From positions 1 through 62,308 of the forward strand of contig CALIHL010000004.1 of assembly GCA_938022935.1 (NCBI GenBank): a DNA stretch of 62,308 nt. The letters run 5' to 3'. Shown piece after piece: positions 51,346 through 62,300 of this stretch. This DNA is from an uncultured Saprospiraceae bacterium (GTDB lineage Bacteria > Bacteroidota > Bacteroidia > Chitinophagales > Saprospiraceae). Both the position numbers and the translations under genes were made by a program. Under the pieces are notes generated by a model, which did no database searches, was not told the DNA's origin, and saw only the letters and a list, made by a program, of their open reading frames with translations. Each line of letters begins with the position of its first letter. The first letter of the stretch is position 1.

Positions 51346-52779
51346 ATGAGAATAGGGCTGTTAATATCTGCTTTGCTTGTTAGCTGGAGTATTCAGTTAA
51401 AAGGTCAGCTTCAACAAAAGATCTCAGATATCATCAACCACTCTAACTCTGAGAATGCTCACTTTGGCATAAGTGTTAAGAGCCAGTCAGGTAAGTCTTT
51501 GTATGACTACCAGTCTAAAACAAGGTTAATCCCTGCTTCTACTTTTAAGTTGATCACAACACTTTCTTTGATTAATCAAAAGGGTAGTGACTATCGATAC
51601 GAGACGCAAGTGGGATATGTTGGCACTATCAGTCAAGATGGCACTTTAGAAGGAGACCTGATTGTCAGGGGCTCTGGTGATCCATCATTTGGGAGCCCTA
51701 AGCCTGAAGGTGATGTGAGTTATGCAGACTTCTTGTCTCAGATCGTTGATTGGGTACAGAGTAAAGGGATCACATGTATCGATGGTGCAGTCGTGCTTGA
51801 TAACAGCATATTTGATGAACAGGCGGTTCACCCAAGTTGGGCGTGGGATGACTTAACTAATTACTATGCATCCGGTGCTTGGGGGTTTAATATTCACGAG
51901 AACTTTTACTTCTTAGACTTTGAAAGATCAGCGACTGCTAACGTTGAGGCTTCTATCGGGGACATTAGGCCCGAAGTACCAGGGCTAAGATTCTCTAACA
52001 AGGTGAAAACTGGAAAGGCAGGATCTGGAGATAATGCTTATATCTATGGTAACCCTTATGATCACATCCGATGGGCCGAAGGAACCATCCCTCCTGGGTC
52101 AGGTAAGTTTACAATTAAAGGTGCGCTACCAGATCCATCTCTTTTTGCAGCGTATCATGTCAGTCAAGCACTTACTACATCATCTATTAAGGTCAATGAA
52201 TATCGAACGACCAATGAAAGAATAGAAAAGATAAATCCATTAGGCACATTTCGCTCGGCAGCTTTGTCCGATATGGTTAAATATGCCAACTACACTTCTA
52301 ACAATCTGTACTGTGATGCCTTCTTCAAAACCATAGGATCAAGTTTAACGGCACAAGGATCTTTTGATAGAAGCAGAGAGAAACTTGAGGCGCAACTATC
52401 ATCATTTGGACTGGATCTTACAGGCATCAGAATAGAAGATGGAAGTGGTTTGTCAGCCAGGAATCGCATCAGTCCAGACTTTATGACTTCATTCTTAAGG
52501 GAACAAGGAAAGCAGCAGGGCATTGATGTGCTTAAGACATATATCCCCAAAGCTGGAAAGCAAGGAAGTGTAAAGCGCTTCTTAAATAACTATAGTGCGC
52601 AAGATCATTCATGGCTAAAGTCTGGTTCTATCAATAATGTCTTAGCCTATGCAGGGATATTAAAAACAGCTGGCAATCAAGATGTTTACTTATCGATTAT
52701 GGCCAATGGCCACAACTCAAACCGTCGATTAAGAGCACAAATGGAGCAAATAATTGAGCTCCTTTACAAAGAATTATAA
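51346..52779 (+). CDS. dacB: D-alanyl-D-alanine carboxypeptidase/endopeptidase (PBP4, S13)
   Basis: A 477-aa periplasmic penicillin-binding protein. After a signal peptide (to about residue 20) the first motif SxxK is Ser65/Lys68 in IPASTFKLIT, the second SNN in YTSNNLYCDAF, and the third KSG in HSWLKSGSINNV. Together with the inserted domain between motifs 1 and 2, this marks the S13 family. It cleaves the terminal D-Ala and cross-links of peptidoglycan. It begins 3 bp after the aspartoacylase-like gene, probably in the same operon as rimK. Confidence 0.92.
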   Translation: MRIGLLISALLVSWSIQLKGQLQQKISDIINHSNSENAHFGISVKSQSGKSLYDYQSKTRLIPASTFKLITTLSLINQKGSDYRYETQVGYVGTISQDGTLEGDLIVRGSGDPSFGSPKPEGDVSYADFLSQIVDWVQSKGITCIDGAVVLDNSIFDEQAVHPSWAWDDLTNYYASGAWGFNIHENFYFLDFERSATANVEASIGDIRPEVPGLRFSNKVKTGKAGSGDNAYIYGNPYDHIRWAEGTIPPGSGKFTIKGALPDPSLFAAYHVSQALTTSSIKVNEYRTTNERIEKINPLGTFRSAALSDMVKYANYTSNNLYCDAFFKTIGSSLTAQGSFDRSREKLEAQLSSFGLDLTGIRIEDGSGLSARNRISPDFMTSFLREQGKQQGIDVLKTYIPKAGKQGSVKRFLNNYSAQDHSWLKSGSINNVLAYAGILKTAGNQDVYLSIMANGHNSNRRLRAQMEQIIELLYKEL

Positions 52780-52823
52780 TCACTATTCACGTCTCAAGGT
52801 TTTCGTTCGTTACATTTGTTAAG

Positions 52824-53516
52824 ATGAATCGATCAGCCTTTACTTTATTATGCTTTTTACTTCTGCTTTGGTCATGTAACAATACACCATCTCCCGTAAC
52901 AGAAGTCCCTGCAGATATACAAGTTATATCAGAACCAGAGGAAGAGGAGCGCCCTATAGTCGCTCCGGCAAAAGATGAGGGTCGATATGCTTGGCAGAAG
53001 CCCGCCCTTGTGGTGGAGCAGTTAGGAGATCTTGAAGGCAAGGTTATTGCGGATATTGGGGCAGGTACAGGATACTTTGCGTTTAGGCTTATCAACAAAG
53101 CGAAGAAGGTGATTGCAGTTGACATTGATGCGGATATGATTAATCTCATTGAGATATTTCGTGACAACTTAGATAGTCTGCAACAATCGAAGATAACCAC
53201 TCGCTTGGCAACAGCGGACAGTCCTAATCTAATGGAAGATGAAGTTGACATCGCTCTGATTATCAATACGATCGGATATATAGATGACCGAAGGGCTTAC
53301 TTAGATAATCTAAGATCAGTTATAAAGGCTGAAGGAGAAGTGATTATTGTAGATTTTAAGATGAAGCGCATACCTGACAACATCGCTCCACCTGTCGAGT
53401 ATCGAGTGAGCTTGCTGGAACTCGAGAATATCCTATCCGAATCTGGATATAAGAATATATCTACCGACGACCGTAGTCTCGACTATCAATATATAGTGAA
53501 GGCGACAAGAGATTAA
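52824..53516 (+). CDS. Class I SAM-dependent methyltransferase with lipoprotein signal
   Basis: A 230-aa protein. The N-terminus is a clear lipoprotein signal (LLCFLLLLWSCNN, Cys18) with an acidic Pro-rich linker. The rest is a class I methyltransferase fold: motif I VIADIGAGTGYFAFRL, the acidic end of strand 2 in IAVDIDADMINLIE, and INTIGYIDDRRAYLDNL at motif IV/post. The combination is odd since SAM is normally cytoplasmic. Either the protein is exported without enzyme activity or in a form that gets substrate, or the hydrophobic start is retained in the cytoplasm. It is convergent with purA. Confidence 0.82.
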   Translation: MNRSAFTLLCFLLLLWSCNNTPSPVTEVPADIQVISEPEEEERPIVAPAKDEGRYAWQKPALVVEQLGDLEGKVIADIGAGTGYFAFRLINKAKKVIAVDIDADMINLIEIFRDNLDSLQQSKITTRLATADSPNLMEDEVDIALIINTIGYIDDRRAYLDNLRSVIKAEGEVIIVDFKMKRIPDNIAPPVEYRVSLLELENILSESGYKNISTDDRSLDYQYIVKATRD

Positions 53517-53535
53517 GTTTGATAATCGAGCAGGC

Positions 53536-54801
<1,266 letters not shown>

Positions 54802-54833
54802 CTATCCCAGCTTATCACTGAGTGGTTAGTTTT

Positions 54834-54848
54834 AAATAGCCAAAGGTA
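54834..54848 (-). promoter_or_regulatory. Possible purA promoter (-7 box)
   Basis: TACCTTTG on the minus strand (54848-54841) is a perfect TANNTTTG box about 49 nt before the purA ATG. No good TTG lies at the -33 distance, so this is only a weak call. Confidence 0.4.
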
Positions 54849-54888
54849 GTTACACATATTTAGAACTACTAATATATGTGTCTATTTA

Positions 54889-55371
54889 TTAGACGGAGAT
54901 AGAGCTTAGATCATGACACTTCTGACACTTACCGTAAATGTTCAGTGAGTGATACTCGACCTTAAAGCCATGCTCTTGACTATGGTCTTTGACAACGTCA
55001 TGAACCCGTTTATCATCAAACTCCACAATCTCATTACAAGTGATACAAACCAAGTGATCATGATCTTCAAATCCGTATGACCGCTCGTACAATGTTTTGT
55101 TATTACCGAATTGATGAGCCTTGATGAGATCACACGCCACAAGTATCTCGAGCGTATTGTATATGGTCGCTCGGCTGACACGGTAGGCGTTTTGCTTCAT
55201 CTTTATATACAGAGCTTCTGCATCAAAGTGATGTTGATTGAGGTAGATCTCTTCTAAGATGGCAAAGCGCTCTGGCGTCTTGCGATTGTTGTTGCTTTCT
55301 AAGAAGTTCTTAAACTTAAGCCGTGCTTGCTCGTAGCGATCTTCTAGTTGTTTAGTAGTTGTTGCTATCAT
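54889..55371 (-). CDS. Fur-family metalloregulator
   Basis: A 160-aa regulator with the Fur winged helix (NRKTPERFAILEEIYLNQHH, VSRATIYNTLEILVACDLIK) and the metal-binding half: His-rich YGFEDHDHLVCITCNEIVEF plus C-terminal CQKCH. The two CxxC pairs are those of the structural zinc site seen in many Fur/PerR proteins. It could be Fur, PerR or Zur, which motif reading alone does not settle. It lies 14 bp downstream of the Rel/SpoT gene in the same direction. Confidence 0.92.
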   Translation of the reverse strand: MIATTTKQLEDRYEQARLKFKNFLESNNNRKTPERFAILEEIYLNQHHFDAEALYIKMKQNAYRVSRATIYNTLEILVACDLIKAHQFGNNKTLYERSYGFEDHDHLVCITCNEIVEFDDKRVHDVVKDHSQEHGFKVEYHSLNIYGKCQKCHDLSSISV

Positions 55372-55385
55372 GACTTACTTAGTCG

Positions 55386-57602
55386 TTAGGTGGATATTCT
55401 TTCTACAGTAGAGATATTATCAAGCTCTTTTAGGGCTCTCATAACATGTATTAATTGATTTTTATCCTTTACCACTATTTTCAATCGTCCTTCGTATATG
55501 CCTTCATCTCCCTCAATGGCAAACGATCTAATATTAATGTTTAGATTATTTGAGATTTCATTTGTCAAAGTTTGTATAACTCCTGGGCCACTATCGATAC
55601 CCGTTATCTTTATCTCGACCATGAAGTCTCGACTCGAGTTTTGAGTCCACTCCGCTTTTAATATTCTGTAACCATAATTAGTAAACAAGTTAGATGCGTT
55701 TGCACAACTCATCCTATGGATCTTCATTCCTGCATTAGAAGTTAGAAAGGCAAAGATCTGATCTCCCGGTACAGGGTTGCAACAATTAGATATTTCAAAT
55801 TGAAAGTTGTCAGCAGGCTCGTCATTGATCCTGATCATTACTTCTTTGCGTGATGATCCTGGCAGAGGTGCTGCAGTTTTTTTGATTTCCTGTACTTGTT
55901 TCTTTTCTACTATAGGCTTAAGTTCACCATTCTCAGAAGTGTAGTGCTTGTTAAGTTCGCTTAGCTTGACTTCTTCGCTGTTGATGGCAAGATATAATTC
56001 TTTTCTATTTTTAAATTTGAAATGAGTGACAACAATGTCTGCATTGCTTTCAAAATCAACTTTTAGATTTTTTAATTTTCTGGCAAGGGACTCTTTTCCA
56101 ATATCTGCGAGTTGCTTCGTTTTCTCATTGATAGAAGATCTGATCTTAGACCTTGCCTTTCCAGTGATAACAAGCTTTAACCAGTTCTCTGTTGGAGTTT
56201 GGTTTTTAGAAGTTGTAACCGTGACTTGATCCCCGTTTTCAAGGACGTGGCCCATCGGGACTAACTTACTGTTGACTTTGATGGCTGTAGCACGCGCTCC
56301 CACATCTGAGTGTATGTCAAATGCAAAGTCCAATGCAGTTGCACCTTTTGGTAGAATGCGCATATCACCAGTAGGAGTGAAGACATAGACCTCTTCACTA
56401 AAGAGATTGGTTTTAAAGTCAGAAAGAAACTCTACAGCATCACCATTTTGATTTTCTAATAAGTTTCTAATGTTATCTAACCATTGCTCATATGCGGTGT
56501 CGTTCTTTTTTACATTTTTATATTTCCAGTGTGCGGCAAACCCTCTCTCTGCAATATCATTCATACGCTCACTTCGGATCTGGACCTCGACATATCGACC
56601 GCCAGGGCCGATGACTGTTGTGTGAAGCGACTCATAACCATTACCCTTCGGACTGGTGATCCAATCTTTCAATCTTTCAGGTATAGGTTTATAGTGATCT
56701 GTTATAACACTATAGATCTGCCAACAGATGGATTTTTCTAAATTACTTGGGACGTTTACAATAACGCGAACTGCAAACAAATCATAAATCTCCTCAAACT
56801 CTACATGCTTCGTTTTGATCTTGTTCCAGATTGAAGAGATCGCTTTCGGTCGCGCTAATATTCTAAATGGAACGCCAAGCTCTGTGATTGGATTATCAAG
56901 AGGCTCTAAAAATGTCTTGAGGTACTTCTCTCTTTGTTCTTCGTTATCTTGTATCTTTTTGCGTAGCTGTTTGTAATTATCCTCATCTGTAATCATCATA
57001 CAGATATCCTCAAATTCTGTCTTGACACCATAAATACCTAACCTATGAGCCAGTGGTGCATAGATGAACATGGTCTCTGCGGCTATCTTGAGCTTTTTAT
57101 GCTGAGGCATCGGAGCTATTGTCCTCAAGTTATGCAGTCGATCGGCCATCTTGATTAGGACCACTCTTACGTCGTTGACAAGTGTACTAAGTACTTTCTT
57201 TAGGTTCTCAGCATTCTGATTGCTGAGATTGTATAGACCATCCAGCTTTGTCAAGCCATCTACGATCTGTGTTATTTTAGAACCAAACTGATCTGATATC
57301 TCTTCAAGATTGACTGGTGTATCTTCTACGACATCATGCATCAAGGCACAGATGACAGCTGTTGGACCTAAACCGATCTCCTCATGACAGATCCTTGCGA
57401 CCTCTATTGGATGAAATATATAGGGTTCTCCTGATTTCCTTCTCTGGAACTGATGAGCATCAAAAGCCAGTTCGAAGGCTTGATTTAAGTTGTCTTCGTC
57501 TTCACCTTGCAATTTGGGTTTCAGAGATTTGAGTAAGGTTGCATATGCTGCTCTTACTTCTACAGCTTCTTCTGCAGTGTAAGTATCTGAAAAATGAGGC
57601 AT
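55386..57602 (-). CDS. spoT: Bifunctional (p)ppGpp synthetase/hydrolase (Rel/SpoT)
   Basis: A 738-aa stringent-response enzyme. The HD hydrolase domain has YIFHPIEVA (His64) and ALMHDVVEDT (His89-Asp90); the synthetase domain includes YDLFAVRVIV and GNGYESLHTTVIG; a TGS domain follows (VYVFTPTGDMRILPKGATAL), then a conserved-Cys/zinc-type region (ISNCCNPVPGD) and a C-terminal ACT domain (about 660-735). Both active halves look intact, so it should make and break (p)ppGpp. It is followed by the Fur-family gene 14 bp downstream. Confidence 0.95.
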   Translation of the reverse strand: MPHFSDTYTAEEAVEVRAAYATLLKSLKPKLQGEDEDNLNQAFELAFDAHQFQRRKSGEPYIFHPIEVARICHEEIGLGPTAVICALMHDVVEDTPVNLEEISDQFGSKITQIVDGLTKLDGLYNLSNQNAENLKKVLSTLVNDVRVVLIKMADRLHNLRTIAPMPQHKKLKIAAETMFIYAPLAHRLGIYGVKTEFEDICMMITDEDNYKQLRKKIQDNEEQREKYLKTFLEPLDNPITELGVPFRILARPKAISSIWNKIKTKHVEFEEIYDLFAVRVIVNVPSNLEKSICWQIYSVITDHYKPIPERLKDWITSPKGNGYESLHTTVIGPGGRYVEVQIRSERMNDIAERGFAAHWKYKNVKKNDTAYEQWLDNIRNLLENQNGDAVEFLSDFKTNLFSEEVYVFTPTGDMRILPKGATALDFAFDIHSDVGARATAIKVNSKLVPMGHVLENGDQVTVTTSKNQTPTENWLKLVITGKARSKIRSSINEKTKQLADIGKESLARKLKNLKVDFESNADIVVTHFKFKNRKELYLAINSEEVKLSELNKHYTSENGELKPIVEKKQVQEIKKTAAPLPGSSRKEVMIRINDEPADNFQFEISNCCNPVPGDQIFAFLTSNAGMKIHRMSCANASNLFTNYGYRILKAEWTQNSSRDFMVEIKITGIDSGPGVIQTLTNEISNNLNINIRSFAIEGDEGIYEGRLKIVVKDKNQLIHVMRALKELDNISTVERIST

Positions 57603-57685
57603 AAATAACTTAATTAGACTTAGACCGAATCTAAGTTATAACAAATTGGGATAAAGAAAAGACTTTGGATTCTTTCAAAAAATAG

Positions 57686-57716
57686 TTTCCACATATCATA
57701 TAAGAATATATCTTTG
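57686..57716 (+). promoter_or_regulatory. Promoter of tRNA-Leu
   Basis: TTTC (57686-57689), 19 nt, TATCTTTG (57709-57716): one mismatch at -33 and a perfect -7 box. The start should fall near 57723, about 9 nt before the tRNA. Confidence 0.7.
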
Positions 57717-57731
57717 CGCCCTCAACGCACT

Positions 57732-57813
57732 GCGGGTGTGGTGAAATTGGTAGACACGCTAGACTTAGGATCTAGTGCTTCACGGCTTGGGGGTTCGAGT
57801 CCCTCCACCCGCA
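57732..57813 (+). tRNA. tRNA-Leu (anticodon UAG)
   Basis: An 82-nt tRNA. The acceptor arms GCGGGTG (57732-57738) and CACCCGC (57806-57812) pair, with discriminator A at 57813. The anticodon arm CTAGA/TCTAG encloses the loop with TAG at 57766-57768. A long variable arm (GTGCTTCACGGC) and the TTCGA T-loop complete the leucine type. The CCA end is not encoded (CAA follows), so it is added afterwards. Confidence 0.95.
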
Positions 57814-57919
57814 CAACAGGAAAAACTCTAAGCGTCCTAAAAGAGGGACAGGGAGATTGATCCAAGTGAAAGACTGAATCACATGTACTCATCTTTCGTG
57901 CTGAAAAGATTAACCACAT

Positions 57920-57967
57920 AGCCATTTCGATCTGGTAAAATAGAGTCAGGGGAATGGCTTTTTTTTT
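57920..57967 (+). terminator. Terminator of the tRNA-Leu transcript
   Basis: AGCCATT (57920-57926) pairs with AATGGCT (57953-57959) across a 26-nt loop and runs into nine Ts. It lies between tRNA-Leu and tig. The 100 nt before it hold no gene that I can see. Confidence 0.75.
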
Positions 57968-57989
57968 CTCTTAATTTAGATAGATTAAT

Positions 57990-59360
57990 ATGAAGACAGA
58001 GCTTATCGATAAAGGAGATTTGTCGTCTGAACTGACTATAGTGATCGAAACAACCGATTACAAGCCAGAGTTTGATAAAGAAATAAGAAAGTACAGCCAG
58101 AAGTCACAGATCAAAGGCTTCCGTAAGGGCAAGGTGCCGTTAAGCGCTATCAAGAAGATGTACGGTAAGTCAGTGCTCGCTGATGTTATCGATCGCAAAG
58201 TGCAGACCACTCTGCAAGAAGTAATCACAGAAAAAGAACTGGATATATTAGGTGGACCCGTATCTTCTGAAGATCAGAAGATGATCGACTTTGACCTAAA
58301 GAATCTTGGCGACTTTGAGTTTAAGTTTGACTTAGGGATGGCTCCTGAAGTTGATGTCAAAGGAGCTGATGCTACAGATAAGCACAGTAACTATAAGATC
58401 AAAATAGAGGATAATACCGTAGATGAACAGTTCTCAGATTTGCGAAAGCGAATGGGAAAGCAAGAAGATACAGATGAAGCTATAGACGCTTTGGATATCG
58501 TATCTCTTCAGATTACGGAGGTCAATAGTGAAAATGAAGAGCCTTACACAACAGAGATCACGATCATGCCAGATCGCATGACAGACGCTTACAAAGACGA
58601 ATATCTGGGCAAGTCTAAGGGGTATAAGGGGCAGATCGATGTCTTTGAGATAGAGAAAGATGCTTCAGAGGACTATGTTAGGAAGTACTTTTTAAAAGAA
58701 GCACCTGAAAATGTAGGAAATACTTTTCATAGTGAAGTAGTGGGAAGTAAGCGATTGATTCCCGCTGAAGTGAATGAAGAGTTCTTCAAGACTGCCTTTG
58801 GTGGTAACGAAGAGATAAAAGATGAAGCTTCAGCAAAGGCTAAGCTTAGAGAAGATCTTGAGAAGTTTTATGCTGAGCAGGGCAAGTCCATAACGAAGAG
58901 ATACATCTTGGAGTCTCTGATAGAAAAGAACGAGATGACTTTTCCTGACGCATTTCTGAAAAGGTGGTTGGCAGTTGCAAATGACAACCTCACAACAGAG
59001 CAGATCGAGAATGAGTATGCTGACTTCTCTAAGAACCTCCGATGGACATTGATCAAGAAGGAGATAACGAAGAAAGATAGCTTGGATGTAAGCGCTGAAG
59101 ATATCAGAACTTCTATGATAGGGAAGTTTAAAGCTCAGTTCGCACAATATGGCTATGGAGCAGGTTTAGACTCTATCAATTATGAAGATGTAGCGGACAG
59201 AATGATGCAAAATCAAGAGTCCGTACAGAAAGAATATGAGGAGTTGTTGGCCGAAAAGGTGCTGGATAGCATCTTAGAAAGTGTAACACTTGAGGATAAG
59301 GAGGTATCAATAGAGGAATACAAGAAGATAGTAGAGGAGCTCCAGCAAAACAATGCATAG
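57990..59360 (+). CDS. tig: Trigger factor (ribosome-associated chaperone)
   Basis: A 456-aa protein with the trigger-factor N-domain, including the ribosome-binding loop block KGFRKGKVPLSAIKKMYGKS at about 46-65. A reduced PPIase-like middle region and a helical C-domain follow (EVNEEFFKTAFGG, ESLIEKNEMTFPDAFLKRW). Sequence divergence from E. coli is high, as usual for Bacteroidota. It precedes clpP and clpX, the classic tig-clpP-clpX order. Confidence 0.92.
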   Translation: MKTELIDKGDLSSELTIVIETTDYKPEFDKEIRKYSQKSQIKGFRKGKVPLSAIKKMYGKSVLADVIDRKVQTTLQEVITEKELDILGGPVSSEDQKMIDFDLKNLGDFEFKFDLGMAPEVDVKGADATDKHSNYKIKIEDNTVDEQFSDLRKRMGKQEDTDEAIDALDIVSLQITEVNSENEEPYTTEITIMPDRMTDAYKDEYLGKSKGYKGQIDVFEIEKDASEDYVRKYFLKEAPENVGNTFHSEVVGSKRLIPAEVNEEFFKTAFGGNEEIKDEASAKAKLREDLEKFYAEQGKSITKRYILESLIEKNEMTFPDAFLKRWLAVANDNLTTEQIENEYADFSKNLRWTLIKKEITKKDSLDVSAEDIRTSMIGKFKAQFAQYGYGAGLDSINYEDVADRMMQNQESVQKEYEELLAEKVLDSILESVTLEDKEVSIEEYKKIVEELQQNNA

Positions 59361-59420
59361 CATTATGCTGTTATAGGTAGATATAAGTATTAATCACCAT
59401 ATAAGATCGAAAGAAACAAT

Positions 59421-60110
59421 ATGTTTAGTCAAGACGAATTTAAGAAGTACGCTACCAAGCACATGGGGATGAGCTCTATGCACCTTGATAAGTACATGGG
59501 CAGCACGATACCTAATATAGAAGGATTTACGCCTCAGGTTATAGAAGAAAGACCGATGAATATCGTCGGTATGGATGTGTTTAGTAGGTTGATGATGGAT
59601 CGCGTCATATTTATGGGCGTACCAGTTAATGACTATGTAGCAAATGTGGTTCAAGCTCAACTCCTATTCTTGGAGTCTACAGACCCTAAGATGGATATCC
59701 AGATGTTTATCAATAGTCCAGGAGGTTCAGTGATCGCAGGACTTGGGATCTATGATACGATGCAGTATGTATCTCCGGATGTCAATACTATTTGTACAAG
59801 TTTGGCAGCTTCTATGGGCGCAGTGCTTCTATGTGCAGGGAAAAAAGGTAAAAGAAGTTGTCTTCCGCATAGTAGAGTGATGATACACCAGCCATCTGGT
59901 GGCATGCAAGGGCAGTTCTCGGATATGGAGATTTCCTATAACTTGATCAAGGACATGAAGCAAGAGCTTTATGAGATCATGGCGGAGCATACAGGTAAAG
60001 ATGTAGATCAGATAGAAAAAGACTGTGATAGAGATAAATGGTTGAAGTCAGCAGAAGCGAAAGCTTATGGACTTGTCGATGAAGTTCTGGCACGTAAGAA
60101 GTCAGCTTAA
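59421..60110 (+). CDS. clpP: ATP-dependent Clp protease proteolytic subunit
   Basis: A 229-aa serine protease subunit. Catalytic Ser131 lies in [11 protein letters not shown] and His156 in [11 protein letters not shown]; the catalytic Asp is in the later DCDRDKW block. The N-terminus is about 30 residues longer than in E. coli ClpP, probably a propeptide. It forms a tetradecamer that works with ClpX, encoded 11 bp downstream. Confidence 0.96.
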   Translation: MFSQDEFKKYATKHMGMSSMHLDKYMGSTIPNIEGFTPQVIEERPMNIVGMDVFSRLMMDRVIFMGVPVNDYVANVVQAQLLFLESTDPKMDIQMFINSPGGSVIAGLGIYDTMQYVSPDVNTICTSLAASMGAVLLCAGKKGKRSCLPHSRVMIHQPSGGMQGQFSDMEISYNLIKDMKQELYEIMAEHTGKDVDQIEKDCDRDKWLKSAEAKAYGLVDEVLARKKSA

Positions 60111-60121
60111 GACCGTACGAT

Positions 60122-61360
60122 ATGAGTACTAAAAATACACCTAAGTGTTCTTTCTGCGGTAAAGATAAGAGCGATGCTCTTTTATTGATTGCAGGTGTCG
60201 AAGGTCACATCTGTGAGTCGTGCGTTGAGCAGGCCAACGACATCGTAGCCAAAGAGCTCAAGAATGATTTCTCAGACGATAAGACCCCTTTTTCTCTACC
60301 AGAAGGTATAAAGCCTTCTGATATCAAGGGATACTTGGATGAGTATGTGATCGGACAAGATGATGCTAAGAAGTATTTATCAGTAGCCGTATACAATCAC
60401 TATAAGCGACTTAAGTACAACCGAGCGTTGGATGAAGTTGAGCTGGAAAAGTCAAACATCCTATTTGTGGGTGAGACAGGTACAGGCAAGACGCTTCTTG
60501 CTAAGACAATTGCCAAGTTTTTAGATGTTCCATTTGCGATAGTTGATGCGACAGTATTTACAGAAGCGGGTTATGTTGGCGAGGATGTGGAAAGTATGCT
60601 CAGTAGACTACTTCAAGTCTGTGATTATAATGTTGATGCGGCACAAAAAGGTATCGTCTATATCGATGAAATCGATAAGATTGCGAGGAAGAGTGATAAC
60701 CCTTCGATCACGAGAGATGTATCAGGAGAGGGCGTACAACAAGCTTTGCTGAAGATGTTGGAAGGCACTGAGGTAAATGTACCGCCACAAGGAGGACGTA
60801 AACACCCAGAGCAAAAGTTGATACCGGTTAATACTTCGGACATACTCTTTATTTGCGGAGGAGCTTTTAGTGGTATTGATAAAATCATATCAAAAAGACT
60901 CAATACCCATGTGATTGGTTTTAGAACAGAGGATCAAGATAGGATAGAGGATACTTCAATGTTGAGGCATATCATTCATCAAGATATCAAGCAGTTTGGA
61001 TTGATACCTGAGTTATTAGGAAGATTACCCGTACTCACGTATCTCGAGCCACTGACGAAGGACACCATGTTGCGCATATTATCGGAACCGAAGAACGCTC
61101 TAACGAAGCAGTACGTTAAACTCTTCGAGTTGGAAGGAATCGAACTAAAGTTTGAAAAGCCAGCATTGGAGTTTATAGCCGAAAAAGCATTAGAGTTTAA
61201 GCTTGGGGCAAGAGGGCTAAGATCTATATGTGAGGAGATTCTTACAGACGCAATGTATGACCTTCCATCAGACGAGAAAACCAAGTCTTTTAAGGTGACT
61301 AAGGCATATGCTCAGAGACAAATCAACAAGTCAAAATTGGGCAGACTCAAGGTTGCTTAG
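60122..61360 (+). CDS. clpX: ATP-dependent Clp protease ATP-binding subunit
   Basis: A 412-aa AAA+ unfoldase. The zinc-binding domain has Cys9, Cys12, Cys31, Cys34; the Walker A is GETGTGKT at about 117-124, Walker [12 protein letters not shown], and the [20 protein letters not shown] loop and sensor-2 region GARGLR follow. It feeds substrates to ClpP. Start and spacing (11 bp) suggest one operon with clpP. Confidence 0.97.
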   Translation: MSTKNTPKCSFCGKDKSDALLLIAGVEGHICESCVEQANDIVAKELKNDFSDDKTPFSLPEGIKPSDIKGYLDEYVIGQDDAKKYLSVAVYNHYKRLKYNRALDEVELEKSNILFVGETGTGKTLLAKTIAKFLDVPFAIVDATVFTEAGYVGEDVESMLSRLLQVCDYNVDAAQKGIVYIDEIDKIARKSDNPSITRDVSGEGVQQALLKMLEGTEVNVPPQGGRKHPEQKLIPVNTSDILFICGGAFSGIDKIISKRLNTHVIGFRTEDQDRIEDTSMLRHIIHQDIKQFGLIPELLGRLPVLTYLEPLTKDTMLRILSEPKNALTKQYVKLFELEGIELKFEKPALEFIAEKALEFKLGARGLRSICEEILTDAMYDLPSDEKTKSFKVTKAYAQRQINKSKLGRLKVA

Positions 61361-61454
61361 GGTAGTATTGTCAGCTTTTTTGCAAAACTGAGTTATACTA
61401 ACGTATTAATTGGACTTGATCGCTTATATAATTATGAGGACTAACCAATAATTC

Positions 61455-61462
61455 TATATTTG
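61455..61462 (+). promoter_or_regulatory. -7 box before the two-hairpin RNA
   Basis: TATATTTG (61455-61462) is a perfect TANNTTTG match, but no TTG is found at the -33 distance. It is placed just upstream of the first hairpin. Confidence 0.45.
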
Positions 61463-61464
61463 CG

Positions 61465-61532
61465 GTGCGTAAAATTGAACGTACCATTTTATGCACCCGC
61501 TATCGATTTAGGTTGATAGCGGTTTTGTTTTT
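61465..61532 (+). ncRNA. Candidate small RNA or truA leader with terminator
   Basis: Two stable hairpins in a row: GTGCGTAAAAT (61465-61475) pairs with ATTTTATGCAC (61486-61496) over a 10-nt loop (11 pairs, one G-U); then CCGCTATC (61497-61504) pairs with GATAGCGG (61515-61522) followed by TTTTGTTTTTT. The second is a textbook terminator. The piece lies in the 193-bp gap between clpX and truA, with a TANNTTTG box just before it. It could be a ~65-nt small RNA or an attenuating leader of truA. It is also the obvious end point for the tig-clpPX transcript. Confidence 0.55.
61497..61532 (+). terminator. Rho-independent terminator upstream of truA
   Basis: Eight-pair stem CCGCTATC/GATAGCGG, 10-nt loop and T-rich tail, 22 bp before the truA start codon. 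Confidence 0.9.
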
Positions 61533-61553
61533 TAGGGGCTATCTTAACCGTAT

Positions 61554-62300
61554 ATGCGATATTTTCTTGAGCTCTCTTACGATGGAACTGACTACTCTGG
61601 ATGGCAGAAGCAACCCAATGCTGAAACTGTCCAAGGAGCAATAGAGAAGGCCTTACAGATCTACTTTAAGAAAGAGATAACGATATACGGTTGTGGCCGT
61701 ACTGACAGTGGTGTACATGCTACATATTATATAGCGCACGTGGACTTAGACATCGGGTTAGATGAAGTCAGTCATGTCTTGTATAAGCTTAATCACATCT
61801 TAGGACCAGCCATCGCTTTTCATAAGTTAACACCCATGTCAGCATCATCTCATGCCCGGTTTGATGCTCAAAGGAGAAGTTACATATACGACATCCACAC
61901 TTTTAAAAACCCTTTCAAGTCGAAGTACTCCACATTTGTCAATTATGGTCACAAGCTGGATTATGATCTTCTTGATGCAACCGCAGCGGTGATTAAGGCG
62001 ACTAAGCAGTTTGGTTCATTCTGCAAACTACACGGTTCAGAAACAACAATGGACTGCACTATTTACGAAAGTAAGTGGTTGATAGATAAAGAAGCGTACC
62101 ATATGAGTTATTATATCACGGCTAATAGATTCTTGCGTGGTATGGTCAGGCTTATCGTTGGTAGTTCGCTCGCTGTATCTTGTGGTAAGATGACCATCGA
62201 CGAACTAAAAACACATATATCTAACGGGACACGCAATCCCTATATGCAAAGTGCCCCACCACAAGGTTTAGCACTTTCTAATGTTATTTATCCAACCTAA
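61554..62300 (+). CDS. truA: tRNA pseudouridine synthase A
   Basis: A 248-aa enzyme that makes pseudouridine at positions 38-40 of the tRNA anticodon arm. It opens with YFLELSYDGTDYSGWQKQPN, carries the catalytic Asp51 in GCGRTDSGVHA, and has FDAQRRSYIYDIH and FLRGMVRLIVGSSLAV further on. ATG at 61554 gives the expected N-terminus. It is complete and ends eight bases before the window edge. Confidence 0.96.
   Translation: MRYFLELSYDGTDYSGWQKQPNAETVQGAIEKALQIYFKKEITIYGCGRTDSGVHATYYIAHVDLDIGLDEVSHVLYKLNHILGPAIAFHKLTPMSASSHARFDAQRRSYIYDIHTFKNPFKSKYSTFVNYGHKLDYDLLDATAAVIKATKQFGSFCKLHGSETTMDCTIYESKWLIDKEAYHMSYYITANRFLRGMVRLIVGSSLAVSCGKMTIDELKTHISNGTRNPYMQSAPPQGLALSNVIYPT

Noticed and set aside
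57722-57925. Minus-strand 67-aa frame over the tRNA
   Set aside because: It overlaps tRNA-Leu on the opposite strand and has no protein-like features.
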